DNA of 64,000 bases from Pseudoroseicyclus tamaricis (GTDB lineage: Bacteria; Pseudomonadota; Alphaproteobacteria; Rhodobacterales; Rhodobacteraceae). Below are positions 1-8,244 of this stretch, piece by piece. Each line of letters begins with the position of its first letter. The stretch's first letter is position 1. The position numbers and the translations under genes are program-made. Under the pieces are notes generated by a model. The model was given only the letters and a program-made list of their open reading frames with translations. It ran no database searches and was not told the DNA's origin. The stretch covers positions 1,342,001-1,406,000 of the forward strand of contig NZ_JAAFYS010000001.1 of the NCBI RefSeq assembly GCF_012070395.1. Direction: 5' to 3'.

Positions 1-602
1 CCCTGGTCGCGAGCGATCATGGCGGCCTGCGTGCGGTTGCTGGCGCCGATCTTGCGGTAGAGCGTCTTCATGTGGAGCTTCACCGTGGGCTCGCGGATGT
101 CGAGATCGCGGGCGATCTCCTTGTTCGACTTCCCCTCCGTCAGCCCCTGCAGCACCTCGATCTCGCGCTGAGAGAGCTTGTCGGCGAGCGGGTTGGCGAC
201 CGTCTCCTCCGTGGCGCGCAGGAAGTCGAGGGGCGCGTATTGCTCGCCCATCGCCATGAAGCGGATCGCGTTGACGAGCGACTTGGCCGAGAGCGTCTTG
301 GGCAGGAAGCCGGCGGCCCCGGCGGCGAGCGTCTGCTCGGCCACCTCGCGGTCGGCGGTGCCGGAGATGATGGCGACGTGGTGCTCCCCCGGCATCTCCA
401 TGATGCGTGAGAGGCCAGACAGACCGTTCATTCCCGGCATGCCGTAATCGAGGAGGACGAGGGCGAAGGGCTGCTCGGCGACGAGCTTCTCGGCCTCGCT
501 GAAGTTGGCGGCCGTTTCCGTCTCGAGGTTGGCTTCACTCGCGAGGAACATCACCAGCGTGTCGCGCAGAAGGTCGTGATCGTCGGCAATCAGGATCCGC
601 AT
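1..602 (-). CDS. LuxR/NarL-family response regulator (3' end outside window)
   Basis: Reading the minus strand from the ATG at 602 gives 200 residues with no stop before the window edge, so the C-terminus is missing by perhaps 10-20 residues. The N-terminal receiver domain has the acidic pair D7/D8, phospho-acceptor D52 in LLDYGMPGMNG and the conserved lysine in FLPKTLS. The C-terminal helix-turn-helix is of GerE/LuxR type (LSQREIEVLQGLTEGKSNKE, then a recognition helix ending KLHMKTLYRKIG). It is a DNA-binding output protein. A hybrid kinase with an HPt domain at 2975-5557 lacks its own output domain and is the obvious phosphodonor. The neighbouring exopolysaccharide genes are the likely targets. 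Confidence 0.93.
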   Translation of the reverse strand, partial: MRILIADDHDLLRDTLVMFLASEANLETETAANFSEAEKLVAEQPFALVLLDYGMPGMNGLSGLSRIMEMPGEHHVAIISGTADREVAEQTLAAGAAGFLPKTLSAKSLVNAIRFMAMGEQYAPLDFLRATEETVANPLADKLSQREIEVLQGLTEGKSNKEIARDLDIREPTVKLHMKTLYRKIGASNRTQAAMIARDQ

Positions 603-931
603 GGGCTTCGTCTCCGTGGTGGAGCGCTGGCGCTCCCGGCGTTCAGTCGGCGTGGGGCTTCATAGCATGGGCGGCCGGTCGCGGCTCGCGGCGCGGACCC
701 GAAATTACTCAAGATAGTGTCAATAGCAGGGCAGGGGCCATGCGCGACCTACCCACCCGGATAAGGGCGCGCGCCCGATGGGATAGCGCGCGATCCGGCC
801 GGGGACAGGAGGCTCTCCGGCCGGGGACGGCGCCCCGCCATCCGGGGCCGAGACCTCGCCGGCCGCGCCGTTGAGCGGCGGGCGTCTCCTCCCGCAAGTC
901 ATTGGAAACGATTGTGAAAGGATCGCCTCCA
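603..931. other. Intergenic region upstream of the sugar transferase gene
   Basis: About 330 bp separate the divergently transcribed response regulator and the sugar transferase fusion. I see no supportable gene. The stretch holds one copy of the 18-bp inverted repeat (748-765), a nearby extra half-site GGGATAG at about 780-786, and AT-rich DNA around 701-722 that could hold promoter elements. Confidence 0.6.
748..765. promoter_or_regulatory. 18-bp inverted repeat, copy 1 of 3 (putative EPS operator)
   Basis: CCTACCC-ACCC-GGATAAG lies about 170 bp upstream of the sugar transferase start. It matches the perfect copy at 2361-2378 at 12 of 14 half-site positions. The layout (two 7-bp half-sites, 4-bp spacer) suits a dimeric LuxR-type regulator; that assignment is inference. 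Confidence 0.6.
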
Positions 932-2341
932 ATGAGCTACGTCTCCACCGTCCCCGCCCTCTCCTCAGAGCAGACCCCCGCCCTCCGCGCCGCTCCGCCG
1001 GCCCCCTCGGGCCTCACCCCCGTACGGGTGTTCGGCCTGCCGCTGGTCAGCGCCAGCACCCGCAGCGTGATCGATCATCTGCTCGCGCCGGGCCGGCGCA
1101 GCCGCGTCGCCTTCCTCAACGCGCATTGCGCCAACGTCATGGTCCGCGACAGCGCCTATGAAGACGCGCTGCACACCGCCGACCTCGTGCTGCCCGACGG
1201 CATCGGGGTGGAGCTCGCCGCCCGCATGGCCGGCGACCGCCTCGCCGAGAACCTCAACGGCACCGATTTCGTGCCGGCCCTGCTGGAGGCCGCCGCGGCG
1301 AAGGGCCTCAGCGTCTTCCTCTTCGGCGGCCAGCCGGGCGTGGCCGACGCCGCCGCGCGCAACCTCTGCCTGCGCATCCCGGGCCTGCGTGTCGTCGGCA
1401 CCCGCGATGGCTTCGAGGGGGCGAAGAACGCCTCCGCCGCCGTCGCCGCCATCAATGCCGCGCAGCCCGACATCGTGCTGGTCGCGATGGGCGTGCCGAC
1501 GCAGGACGTCTGGCTCGCCCGCCACGCCGCCCATCTCGATGCGCGCATCACGCTCGGCGTCGGCGCGCTCTTCGATTTCCTCTCCGGCCGCGTCCGCCGG
1601 GCGCCGAAGCTGGTGCGCGCCGCGCGCTGCGAATGGGTCTGGCGGCTGGCGATGGAGCCGCGCCGGATGGCGCGCCGCTACCTCACCGGCAATGCCGCAT
1701 TCCTCGCCCGCGCCGCCGTGCGCGCCTGGGCCGGGCGCGACCGGGCGGCGATGGCCAAGCGGGCGGTGGACCTCTCGCTCTCGGCCATCGCGATGCTCGC
1801 GGCGGCGCCGATCCTGCTGCTCATCGCGGCGGCCATCAAGCTGGAGAGCCGGGGCCCCGTCTTCTTCCGGCAGGTGCGCGTCGGCAAGGATGGTGTGCCC
1901 TTCACCATGCTGAAGTTCCGCTCGATGCATATCGACGCCGAAGCCCGCCGCGCCGCGCTGCTCGCCCAGTCCGACCGGGAAGGCGTCTGCTTCAAGTCCC
2001 GCAACGATCCGCGGGTGACCCGCGTGGGGCGGCTCCTCCGCCGCTTCTCCATCGACGAGCTGCCGCAGGTGCTGAACGTGCTGAAGGGCCAGATGTCGCT
2101 CGTCGGCCCGCGCCCGGCGCTGCCCGAGGAGGTCGCCGCCTATCCCGCCCGCGCCCATGGCCGGCTTGCCGTGAAGCCGGGGCTGACGGGGATGTGGCAG
2201 GTCTCCGGCCGGGCGGAGATCGGCTTCGACAAGATGATCGACATGGATCTCGCCTATGCCCGCTCGCGCTCGACGCTGCTCGACCTGCTGCTGATCGGCA
2301 TGACGGCGAAGGCGGTGATCGGCGGGCGCGGGGCCTTCTGA
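932..2341 (+). CDS. WecG/TagA/CpsF glycosyltransferase fused to initiating sugar-phosphate transferase
   Basis: Two enzymes in one chain of 469 residues. The N-terminal half (about residues 25-240) is a WecG/TagA/CpsF glycosyltransferase, with NAHCANVM, VLPDGIGVELA and MGVPTQDVWLARH. The C-terminal half (about 265-469) is a bacterial sugar transferase of the PglC/WbaP catalytic type: one hydrophobic membrane segment, then MLKFRSMH, FSIDELPQVLNVLKGQMSLV and GPRPALPEE. It should load a sugar-phosphate on undecaprenyl phosphate and add the next sugar at the cytoplasmic face. A TTG at 902 is in frame, but ATG 932 has a purine-rich GAAAGGA about 9 nt upstream and is preferred. No Wzy polymerase or Wzc copolymerase is visible in the window. 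Confidence 0.92.
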   Translation: MSYVSTVPALSSEQTPALRAAPPAPSGLTPVRVFGLPLVSASTRSVIDHLLAPGRRSRVAFLNAHCANVMVRDSAYEDALHTADLVLPDGIGVELAARMAGDRLAENLNGTDFVPALLEAAAAKGLSVFLFGGQPGVADAAARNLCLRIPGLRVVGTRDGFEGAKNASAAVAAINAAQPDIVLVAMGVPTQDVWLARHAAHLDARITLGVGALFDFLSGRVRRAPKLVRAARCEWVWRLAMEPRRMARRYLTGNAAFLARAAVRAWAGRDRAAMAKRAVDLSLSAIAMLAAAPILLLIAAAIKLESRGPVFFRQVRVGKDGVPFTMLKFRSMHIDAEARRAALLAQSDREGVCFKSRNDPRVTRVGRLLRRFSIDELPQVLNVLKGQMSLVGPRPALPEEVAAYPARAHGRLAVKPGLTGMWQVSGRAEIGFDKMIDMDLAYARSRSTLLDLLLIGMTAKAVIGGRGAF

Positions 2342-2360
2342 CGCGCCGCGAGGGGGACGA

Positions 2361-2378
2361 CCTATCCGAAGGGATAGG
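2361..2378. promoter_or_regulatory. 18-bp perfect inverted repeat, copy 2 of 3 (putative EPS operator)
   Basis: CCTATCC-GAAG-GGATAGG is a perfect 7-4-7 palindrome. It starts 20 bp after the sugar transferase stop and ends 77 bp before the start of the molybdopterin-fold gene. It is too AT-rich at the core and lacks a T-tract, so an operator is more likely than a terminator. Confidence 0.68.
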
Positions 2379-2455
2379 GGGCCTCTTCCGATGCCCGACT
2401 GCACGGGGCGCCGCCTTCGTGAGATAGACCTGCCAGCCAGATCGGAGAGACGCCA

Positions 2456-2965
2456 ATGCACTTCCATCGCCACCTCATCGCCGCCGCCGTCTACGCCCTC
2501 GCCGCCCTGCCGCTCGCCGCGCAGGAGCTGGGCACGCCGGAGGGGGACATCCTCCTCACCATCGACGGGGCCATCACCGAGACCAATGACGACGGCCGCG
2601 CCGTCTTCGACCGCGCCATGCTGGAAGCGCTCGGCCCCGTGACCTTCGAGACCGAGACGACCTGGACCGAAGGCGTGCAGACCTTCACCGGCGTCGAGCT
2701 CGCCACGCTTCTGGAGGCCGTCGGCGCCACCGGCGACAGCATCGCGGCCACCGCCATCAACGACTACGCCGTCGACATCCCCCGCGAGGACTGGGTCGAG
2801 GGCGGGCCCATCGTGGCCTACCTGCGCAACGGCGAGGAGATGCCGGTGCGCGACAAGGGGCCGCTCTGGGTCGTCTACCCCTTCGATGCCAGCGAGGACT
2901 ACCAGACCGAGGTCATCTACTCGCGCAGCATCTGGCAGTTGGACCGGATCACCGTCGCGGAGTAG
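2456..2965 (+). CDS. Small periplasmic molybdopterin-binding-fold protein
   Basis: 169 residues with a signal peptide (hydrophobic stretch to about residue 21, cleavage near LPLAAQ). The mature part resembles the oxidoreductase molybdopterin-binding (sulfite-oxidase-like) fold, with FTGVELATLLEAVGA, NDYAVDIP and KGPLWVVYPFD. It is much shorter than real sulfite oxidases, and I find no cysteine anywhere in the mature protein, so the usual molybdenum thiolate ligand is absent. It therefore need not bind the cofactor. An RBS-like GGAGAGA precedes the ATG. The hybrid kinase gene starts 9 bp after its stop, so the two are cotranscribed; it may be a periplasmic partner of the kinase sensor domain (inference). 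Confidence 0.8.
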   Translation: MHFHRHLIAAAVYALAALPLAAQELGTPEGDILLTIDGAITETNDDGRAVFDRAMLEALGPVTFETETTWTEGVQTFTGVELATLLEAVGATGDSIAATAINDYAVDIPREDWVEGGPIVAYLRNGEEMPVRDKGPLWVVYPFDASEDYQTEVIYSRSIWQLDRITVAE

Positions 2966-2974
2966 CGTTGAGCC

Positions 2975-5557
2975 ATGGATGAGCCGAGCCGAGACGTGCT
3001 GCAGGACGCGGGCCCCGCCGACGAGGCGCCGGGCTCGCGCACGCTCCTCTGGGTCTTCCTGCTGCTGCTGTGCTTCGGCGCCGCGGTGGGGATGGGCTGG
3101 CTCGTCCTGCGGGAGATCGAGGATCTCGGCACCGCCAATTCCGACAATGCCCAGTGGAGCCTCGCGCAGACCGAGGTGGAGTTCCTGCAGTTCCAGCTCG
3201 CCATCGAGCGCGCGGGGGAGGAGGAGGTGAGCCTCGACACCCTCCGCCGGCGGTTCGACGTGTTCTACAGCCGCATCGGCACCTTCGCCTCGGCCTCGAC
3301 CTACAGCGCCGTGCGCTCGTCGCCGGAATTCATCGCGGCCAATGAGGAGATCACCGACTTCCTCGACGCCGCCGTGCCCGTCATCGACAGCCCCGACGCG
3401 CAGCTCGCGGCGGCGCTGCCAGCGCTCTCCGCCGAGGCGCAGGCGCTGCTGCCGCAGGTGCGCGCCCTGTCGCTCGCGGGGCTCGCCAGCTTCGCCGAAT
3501 CTTCCGACGAGCGGCGGGAGGACGTGCGGCGCACCCTCGCGCAGATGGTCGGCGTGCTGGGGCTTTTGCTCGGCGGCTTCGCGCTGCTCACCAACTCCTT
3601 CCGCCGGCTATACCGCGTCTCGCGCCGGCAGGCGCAGGCGATGGAGCGGGCGGGGGACCGGATGCGCGCCATCGTCGAGGCGGCCGCCGATGCGATCCTC
3701 GTCTGCGACCGCGACGGCGCCATCCTCGACATGAACACCGCCGGCGTCCGCCTCTTCGGCTACAGCCGCGAAGAGGGTATCGGCCGACGGGCGCTGGAGA
3801 CGATCTACCCCGCCGACGTGGCGCCCGCCCTGCAGGAGGCGACGCGGGCCTTCTTCCAGGAGGACGGCCGCGCCGGCACGACGGCCCTGCACTACGAGAC
3901 CGAAGCCGTCTCTCGCAGCGGCCGCCGCTTTCCCGCCGAGGTCTCCATCGCGCGCACGGCCGACGAGACAGACCCGATCTACGTGGCCTTCATCCGCGAT
4001 ATCTCGCGCCGCAAGGAGGCCGAGGAGGGGCTGACCGAGGCACGCGACAAGGCACTGGCCGGCGAGCGGGCCAAGGCGGAGTTCCTCGCCGTGATGAGCC
4101 ACGAGATGCGCACGCCGCTCAACGGCCTGATGGGCACCATGCAGCTGATGCGCGATCACAGCCTCAGCCAGCGTCAGAGCGAGCTCCTCGACCGGATGCA
4201 CAGCTCTGGCCGGCTGCTCCTCGGCCTCGTCAACGACGTGCTCGACCTCGCCAAGTTCGAGGCCGGCAAGCTCAAGGCCGAGCGCCGGCCCTTTTCCGTC
4301 TCCGCCCTGCTCGACGGGGTGGTGGAGACGACGGCGACGCTGGCCTCGAGCAACGGCAACAGCCTGCGCTGGCGGCCGCTGACCCCGGGCCTCGACATCG
4401 TGCGGGGCGACTCGCGGCGGCTGCGGCAGGTGCTGCTCAACCTCGTCGGCAACGCGGTGAAGTTCACCCGCGCCGGCTCCATCGACATCGAGGTGGAGCG
4501 GCTGCCGGGTGAGGGGGGGCTGGTGGAATTCCGCGTCGCCGACACCGGCATCGGCATCGCGGAGGCCCAGCTCGAGCGGATCTTTCAGGATTTCGAGACG
4601 CTCGACAGCTCCTATTCCCGGCAGGCCGGCGGCACCGGGCTCGGCCTCGGGATCGCGCGGCGCCTCGTCGGCGTCATGGGCGGCGAGATCGGGGTGGAGA
4701 GCGAGCCGGGGGAGGGCAGCCTCTTCTGGGTCCGCCTCTCCCTGCCGCCCGCCGAGGCGGAGGAGACGCCGCTGCCGGGGCAGGGGGGCAACGCCACCCT
4801 CCCGGTCCGGCCGCTCGACGTGCTCCTCGTGGAAGACAACGAGATGAACCGCTTCGTCGCCCGCGGCCTGCTGGAATCCGAGGGCCACAAGGTGACGGAG
4901 GCTGTCGACGGGCGCGCGGGCGTGGAATGGGCCGAGTCCCACCCGTTCGACGTCATCTTGATGGATATCTCGATGCCCGTGATGGATGGCCAGACGGCGG
5001 CACGGAAGATCCGCGCCGGCTCCGGCCGCTCCGCCACCACGCCCATCATCGCCCTCACCGCCCATGCCCTGCCGGAGGAGGTGGAGCGCTTCCGCGAGGC
5101 GGGGATGGCGCATTGCCTCTCAAAGCCTATCGACCGCAAGGTGCTCTCCGGTCTCCTCCGCGGCATCGCGGCGGGCTATTCTGGCGGCTCCGTTACCATG
5201 GCCGAGCCGGCTAGCGGGCTGATCGACCGCGCGCAGCTCGGCGAGCTGTCCCAGACGATCCGCCCCGCCGATCTGGAGCGCCTTCTCGCGACCTTCCGCG
5301 CCGAGATGGACGAGGGCGTCACGCGGCTGACGGCAAGCGACCTGCCGCCGGCCGAGCTCGGCGCGCTGGCGCATAAATGCGCCGGCTCTTGCGCCACGCT
5401 CGGGCTCACCGCGCTGCGCCAGCTTCTGGGCCGGGTGGAGACGGCGGCCAAGCGCGGAGAGGTCAGCGAGGGCGATCTTGCACAGCTGCCGGAACTCTGG
5501 GCCGAGAGCCGGCAGGCGCTGGACGCCTGGCAGGGCGAGCAGGCCCTTACGGAATGA
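2975..5557 (+). CDS. Hybrid sensor histidine kinase (PAS-HisKA-HATPase-REC-HPt)
   Basis: 860 residues. Two membrane segments (about 24-45 and 191-208) bracket a periplasmic domain of about 145 residues. Then follow a PAS domain (about 228-345), HisKA with H376 in AVMSHEMRTPLNG, an ATPase domain with NLVGNAVKF and DTGIGI boxes (about 480-595), a receiver with phospho-acceptor D664 in LMDISMPVMDG, and an HPt domain with H800 in ALAHKCAGSCATLG. Signal flow should be H376 to D664 to H800, then to an external receiver. The LuxR regulator at the window start has the matching Asp and no kinase of its own. The last 11 bp overlap the convergent export gene. Confidence 0.95.
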   Translation: MDEPSRDVLQDAGPADEAPGSRTLLWVFLLLLCFGAAVGMGWLVLREIEDLGTANSDNAQWSLAQTEVEFLQFQLAIERAGEEEVSLDTLRRRFDVFYSRIGTFASASTYSAVRSSPEFIAANEEITDFLDAAVPVIDSPDAQLAAALPALSAEAQALLPQVRALSLAGLASFAESSDERREDVRRTLAQMVGVLGLLLGGFALLTNSFRRLYRVSRRQAQAMERAGDRMRAIVEAAADAILVCDRDGAILDMNTAGVRLFGYSREEGIGRRALETIYPADVAPALQEATRAFFQEDGRAGTTALHYETEAVSRSGRRFPAEVSIARTADETDPIYVAFIRDISRRKEAEEGLTEARDKALAGERAKAEFLAVMSHEMRTPLNGLMGTMQLMRDHSLSQRQSELLDRMHSSGRLLLGLVNDVLDLAKFEAGKLKAERRPFSVSALLDGVVETTATLASSNGNSLRWRPLTPGLDIVRGDSRRLRQVLLNLVGNAVKFTRAGSIDIEVERLPGEGGLVEFRVADTGIGIAEAQLERIFQDFETLDSSYSRQAGGTGLGLGIARRLVGVMGGEIGVESEPGEGSLFWVRLSLPPAEAEETPLPGQGGNATLPVRPLDVLLVEDNEMNRFVARGLLESEGHKVTEAVDGRAGVEWAESHPFDVILMDISMPVMDGQTAARKIRAGSGRSATTPIIALTAHALPEEVERFREAGMAHCLSKPIDRKVLSGLLRGIAAGYSGGSVTMAEPASGLIDRAQLGELSQTIRPADLERLLATFRAEMDEGVTRLTASDLPPAELGALAHKCAGSCATLGLTALRQLLGRVETAAKRGEVSEGDLAQLPELWAESRQALDAWQGEQALTE

Positions 5558-6770
5558 GCGCGCCGGCGGTGAAGACGCCGAGCACCCGCCCGATCTCGCC
5601 GAGGTTGGTGACGCCGCTGTCGTAGCAGGCGATGGCATCGCCGGGCAGCAGGTAGGGGTCGTAATCGTCGCGGTCGGGCCGGGCGCGCATCTCCTCGATG
5701 GGCCGCTCGATCACGGCGGAGACGCCGGTCATCGGATTGCGGGTGAAGAGCGCGGCGGAGCGGTCGGCGCTGGTCGCCCGCGCCCCGCCGACGCAATTAG
5801 CATCGATCACCGCCTGCATGTAGCGCGTGCCATAGGGCACCTCGCGCACCGTCTGGCCGATGGCCGAGGGCGCGTTGCCGGTGGCGGGCTGGGTGAGGTT
5901 GGAGAGGTAGAGCGAGATGCCGGGCGGCGAGATCGGGCTCGGCTTCATCAGCGCGTCCTGAAAGCAGAAGCGCGAGGGGACGTAGATCTCGTCGCCCGCC
6001 AGCAGCATCACGTCCTCGAAGGCCCGCCCTTCGATGGCGCCGCGCAGGTCGATCACGTAGTTCGTGCCGGCCCGGGTGAGGCGCACGGCGGAGAGATCGG
6101 CATCGGGGCGGATGCCGCCGGCGCTGCGCAGCGCAACGGAAAGGTTACGACCCTCGGTCGAGCTGCCCCGCGCGGCCTGCCGGCGCGCATCCACCGCGTC
6201 GCCGGGCACGCCGCCGATATCCACCGGGTTGGGATCGAAGACAGCGCCGCTCACCCCGATGCGGGCCGAGGCGAAATCGAGCACCAGCAGCGAGACATCG
6301 GGCCGGTCGTCGTAATAGCCGCCCGCCACGAGCCCCTGTCGGATGTCGGCGGCGACGCTGGCGGCGGATCGGCCCTGCGCCGGGATGGGGGAGAGATAGG
6401 GCACCTTCAGCGTGCCATCGCGCGAGATGACGTATTCGCCGCTGAACGTCTCCTCATCGGGCAGGCGCAGGTCGAGCAGATCGCCGCGCGAGAGCACCTC
6501 GCCGCGCAGCACCTCGGGCAGCCGCGCGCCCAGCTTGCCGGCAGCGCCCTCGGCCGCCACCGCACCATCGGGCGAGCGGCAGCTGCGGGCATTGATCTCC
6601 TCCGCCTGCAGGAAGTTGGCGGGCGGGTAGGCGAGGGCGCGATACTGGGCCTGGTAGCCCCGGCCCTCGGCGACCGGCTCGATATTGTCGGCCGTCTCGA
6701 TGGCTGCGCAGCCGGCCAGAGCGGCGGCGCCCATCAGCCGGCAGACAACCTGCCCAATCCTCGGCGCCAT
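5547..6770 (-). CDS. Polysaccharide export lipoprotein (Wza/OtnA-type)
   Basis: 407 residues from the chosen ATG at 6770, which gives a lipoprotein signal with lipobox LAGC (C20 would be acylated) and a G-rich Shine-Dalgarno (GGGGGG) just upstream. A longer reading to 6836 adds 22 unlikely residues before the signal. The mature protein has a poly-export domain (FSGEYVISRDGTLKVPYLSP) and SLBB-like segments (IGVSGAVFDPNPVDI, LLAGDEIYVPS). It would form or line the outer-membrane channel for exopolysaccharide. It converges on the hybrid kinase gene with an 11-bp overlap, and shares a promoter region with the flippase gene that carries operator copy 3. Confidence 0.92.
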   Translation of the reverse strand: MAPRIGQVVCRLMGAAALAGCAAIETADNIEPVAEGRGYQAQYRALAYPPANFLQAEEINARSCRSPDGAVAAEGAAGKLGARLPEVLRGEVLSRGDLLDLRLPDEETFSGEYVISRDGTLKVPYLSPIPAQGRSAASVAADIRQGLVAGGYYDDRPDVSLLVLDFASARIGVSGAVFDPNPVDIGGVPGDAVDARRQAARGSSTEGRNLSVALRSAGGIRPDADLSAVRLTRAGTNYVIDLRGAIEGRAFEDVMLLAGDEIYVPSRFCFQDALMKPSPISPPGISLYLSNLTQPATGNAPSAIGQTVREVPYGTRYMQAVIDANCVGGARATSADRSAALFTRNPMTGVSAVIERPIEEMRARPDRDDYDPYLLPGDAIACYDSGVTNLGEIGRVLGVFTAGALIP

Positions 6771-6856
6771 GTGCCCCCCGTTCCGGTTTTTCTGCCTCTG
6801 GGGAAAGCCTAGCGCGGGGCCGCGCGCGGCGTCCATCGCCTTCGCCGCATCCTAAA

Positions 6857-6874
6857 CATATCCCTAAGGATAGG
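6857..6874. promoter_or_regulatory. 18-bp inverted repeat, copy 3 of 3 (putative EPS operator)
   Basis: CATATCC-CTAA-GGATAGG lies in the divergent promoter region, 86 bp upstream of the export lipoprotein start and 103 bp upstream of the flippase start. It differs from the perfect copy at one half-site base. One site here could control both directions. Confidence 0.66.
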
Positions 6875-6977
6875 TCGCTCTCCCGTCGCGCCACTCGGCT
6901 GTCCCGCCGGGCGCGCGACGGGGGGCGGGCGGGCCTTTATCCATCGGGCAACACACGAGCTTTCCGGCTCCAGCCAG

Positions 6978-8243
6978 ATGGACAGACCGCCCATGACCCT
7001 CGCAGCCCAGATCGGCCCCTTCGCCCGGCACCTCGTGGCCTACAGCCTCTCCGAGGCGGCGGCCAAGGCCTCGCGGCTGCTCGTCGTGGTCGCCGTGGCG
7101 CGCACCATGGATGTCGCCGCCATCGGCGTCGCCGCCGCCGCGCTCGCCGCCGCCGACATCCTGAAGGCCCTCACCGAGAACGGTGCCGGCCAGCGCATCA
7201 TCGCCGCCAGCGACGACGCGCTGGAGGCGACCTGCCGCACGGCGCAGCGCATCTTCTGGGCCTGGTGCCTCGGCCTCTTCGCGCTGCAGCTCGGCGTGGG
7301 CGCGGTGATCTGGCAGGTCAGCGGCGACGCGGCGCTCTTCGCCCTCGTCGCGATCCTCGCCGGCGAATATCTCTTCATGCCCGCCGGCCTCGTGCAGAAC
7401 GCCCTCGCCATGCGCGCCGGTAAGCTGCGCCAGACCGCGGCCATCGCCGCGGGTCAGGTGGTCGGCGCAAACGCCCTGACGGCGCTCCTCGCCTTCGTGG
7501 CGCCCGGGCCGCTGGCGCTGGTGCTGCCGCGCCTGATCGCCGCGCCCATCTGGCTCATCGCCTCGCGCCGCCTGCACCCGTGGACCGTCGACCGCTCCGT
7601 CACGCCCGCGCCGCTCGCCCCCTTCCTGCGCTACGGCTGGGCCGTGCTCGGAGTGGAGGTCGTCAAAGCGCTGCGGATGCAGGGCGACAAGCTGATCATC
7701 GGCGCGCTGATGGGGGCCGAGGCGCTGGGCCTCTACTTCATGGCCTTCAACGCCGGCCTCGGCCTCGCCAATTCCTTTGCCCAGGCCTTCTCCGTCGCGC
7801 TTTTCCCTCATCTGTGTACCGCCCGCGACCGGCTGGCGACGCTGCGCGGCGCCCTCGGTCTCGGCGGGCTCGCGATCTCGGCCATCGTCATCCTGCAGGC
7901 CATTGCTGCGCCGCTCTACGTACCCGTGCTCTTCGGCGCCGGCTGGGAGGGGGTGAGCGATGTCGTCTCCATCCTCTGCCTCGCCGCCATCCCCGGCGTC
8001 ATCTGGAGCGCCGCCGCTCAATGGCTGCGCGCCGAGGGCCGGCCGCAGGTGGAGTTCGCCGTGACCTGCGTCACCGCCGCCGCGCTCATGGCCAACACCG
8101 CGATCCTCGCTCCCCACGGGCTGACGGCGGTGGCCACCGGCTACCTCGTCGTCGCCACGATCACGCAAGCCGGGGCGGCGCTGCCCGCCCTCGCTCCCGC
8201 CTTCCGCCCCGCTCACCGCCCCGCTTTCAAGGAGGCCCTCTGA
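6978..8243 (+). CDS. Wzx-type polysaccharide flippase
   Basis: 421 residues, almost wholly hydrophobic with about 12 membrane segments, fitting the polysaccharide-transport (Wzx/PST) family at normal length. The amphipathic start (LVAYSLSEAAAKASRLLVVV) and the motif GDKLIIGALMGAEALGLYFMAF in the middle are typical. It should flip lipid-linked repeat units to the periplasm. A second ATG at 6993 (MTLAAQ) is possible; neither start has a strong Shine-Dalgarno. It heads a four-gene run with the glycosyltransferases, the next gene starting 1 bp after its stop. Confidence 0.9.
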   Translation: MDRPPMTLAAQIGPFARHLVAYSLSEAAAKASRLLVVVAVARTMDVAAIGVAAAALAAADILKALTENGAGQRIIAASDDALEATCRTAQRIFWAWCLGLFALQLGVGAVIWQVSGDAALFALVAILAGEYLFMPAGLVQNALAMRAGKLRQTAAIAAGQVVGANALTALLAFVAPGPLALVLPRLIAAPIWLIASRRLHPWTVDRSVTPAPLAPFLRYGWAVLGVEVVKALRMQGDKLIIGALMGAEALGLYFMAFNAGLGLANSFAQAFSVALFPHLCTARDRLATLRGALGLGGLAISAIVILQAIAAPLYVPVLFGAGWEGVSDVVSILCLAAIPGVIWSAAAQWLRAEGRPQVEFAVTCVTAAALMANTAILAPHGLTAVATGYLVVATITQAGAALPALAPAFRPAHRPAFKEAL

Positions 8244-8244
8244 C

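Noticed and set aside
965-2473. Long minus-strand open frame of 502 codons opposite the sugar transferase gene
   Set aside because: Antisense shadow in GC-rich DNA; Arg/Gly/Ala-rich, no motifs, while the plus-strand protein has clear family signatures.
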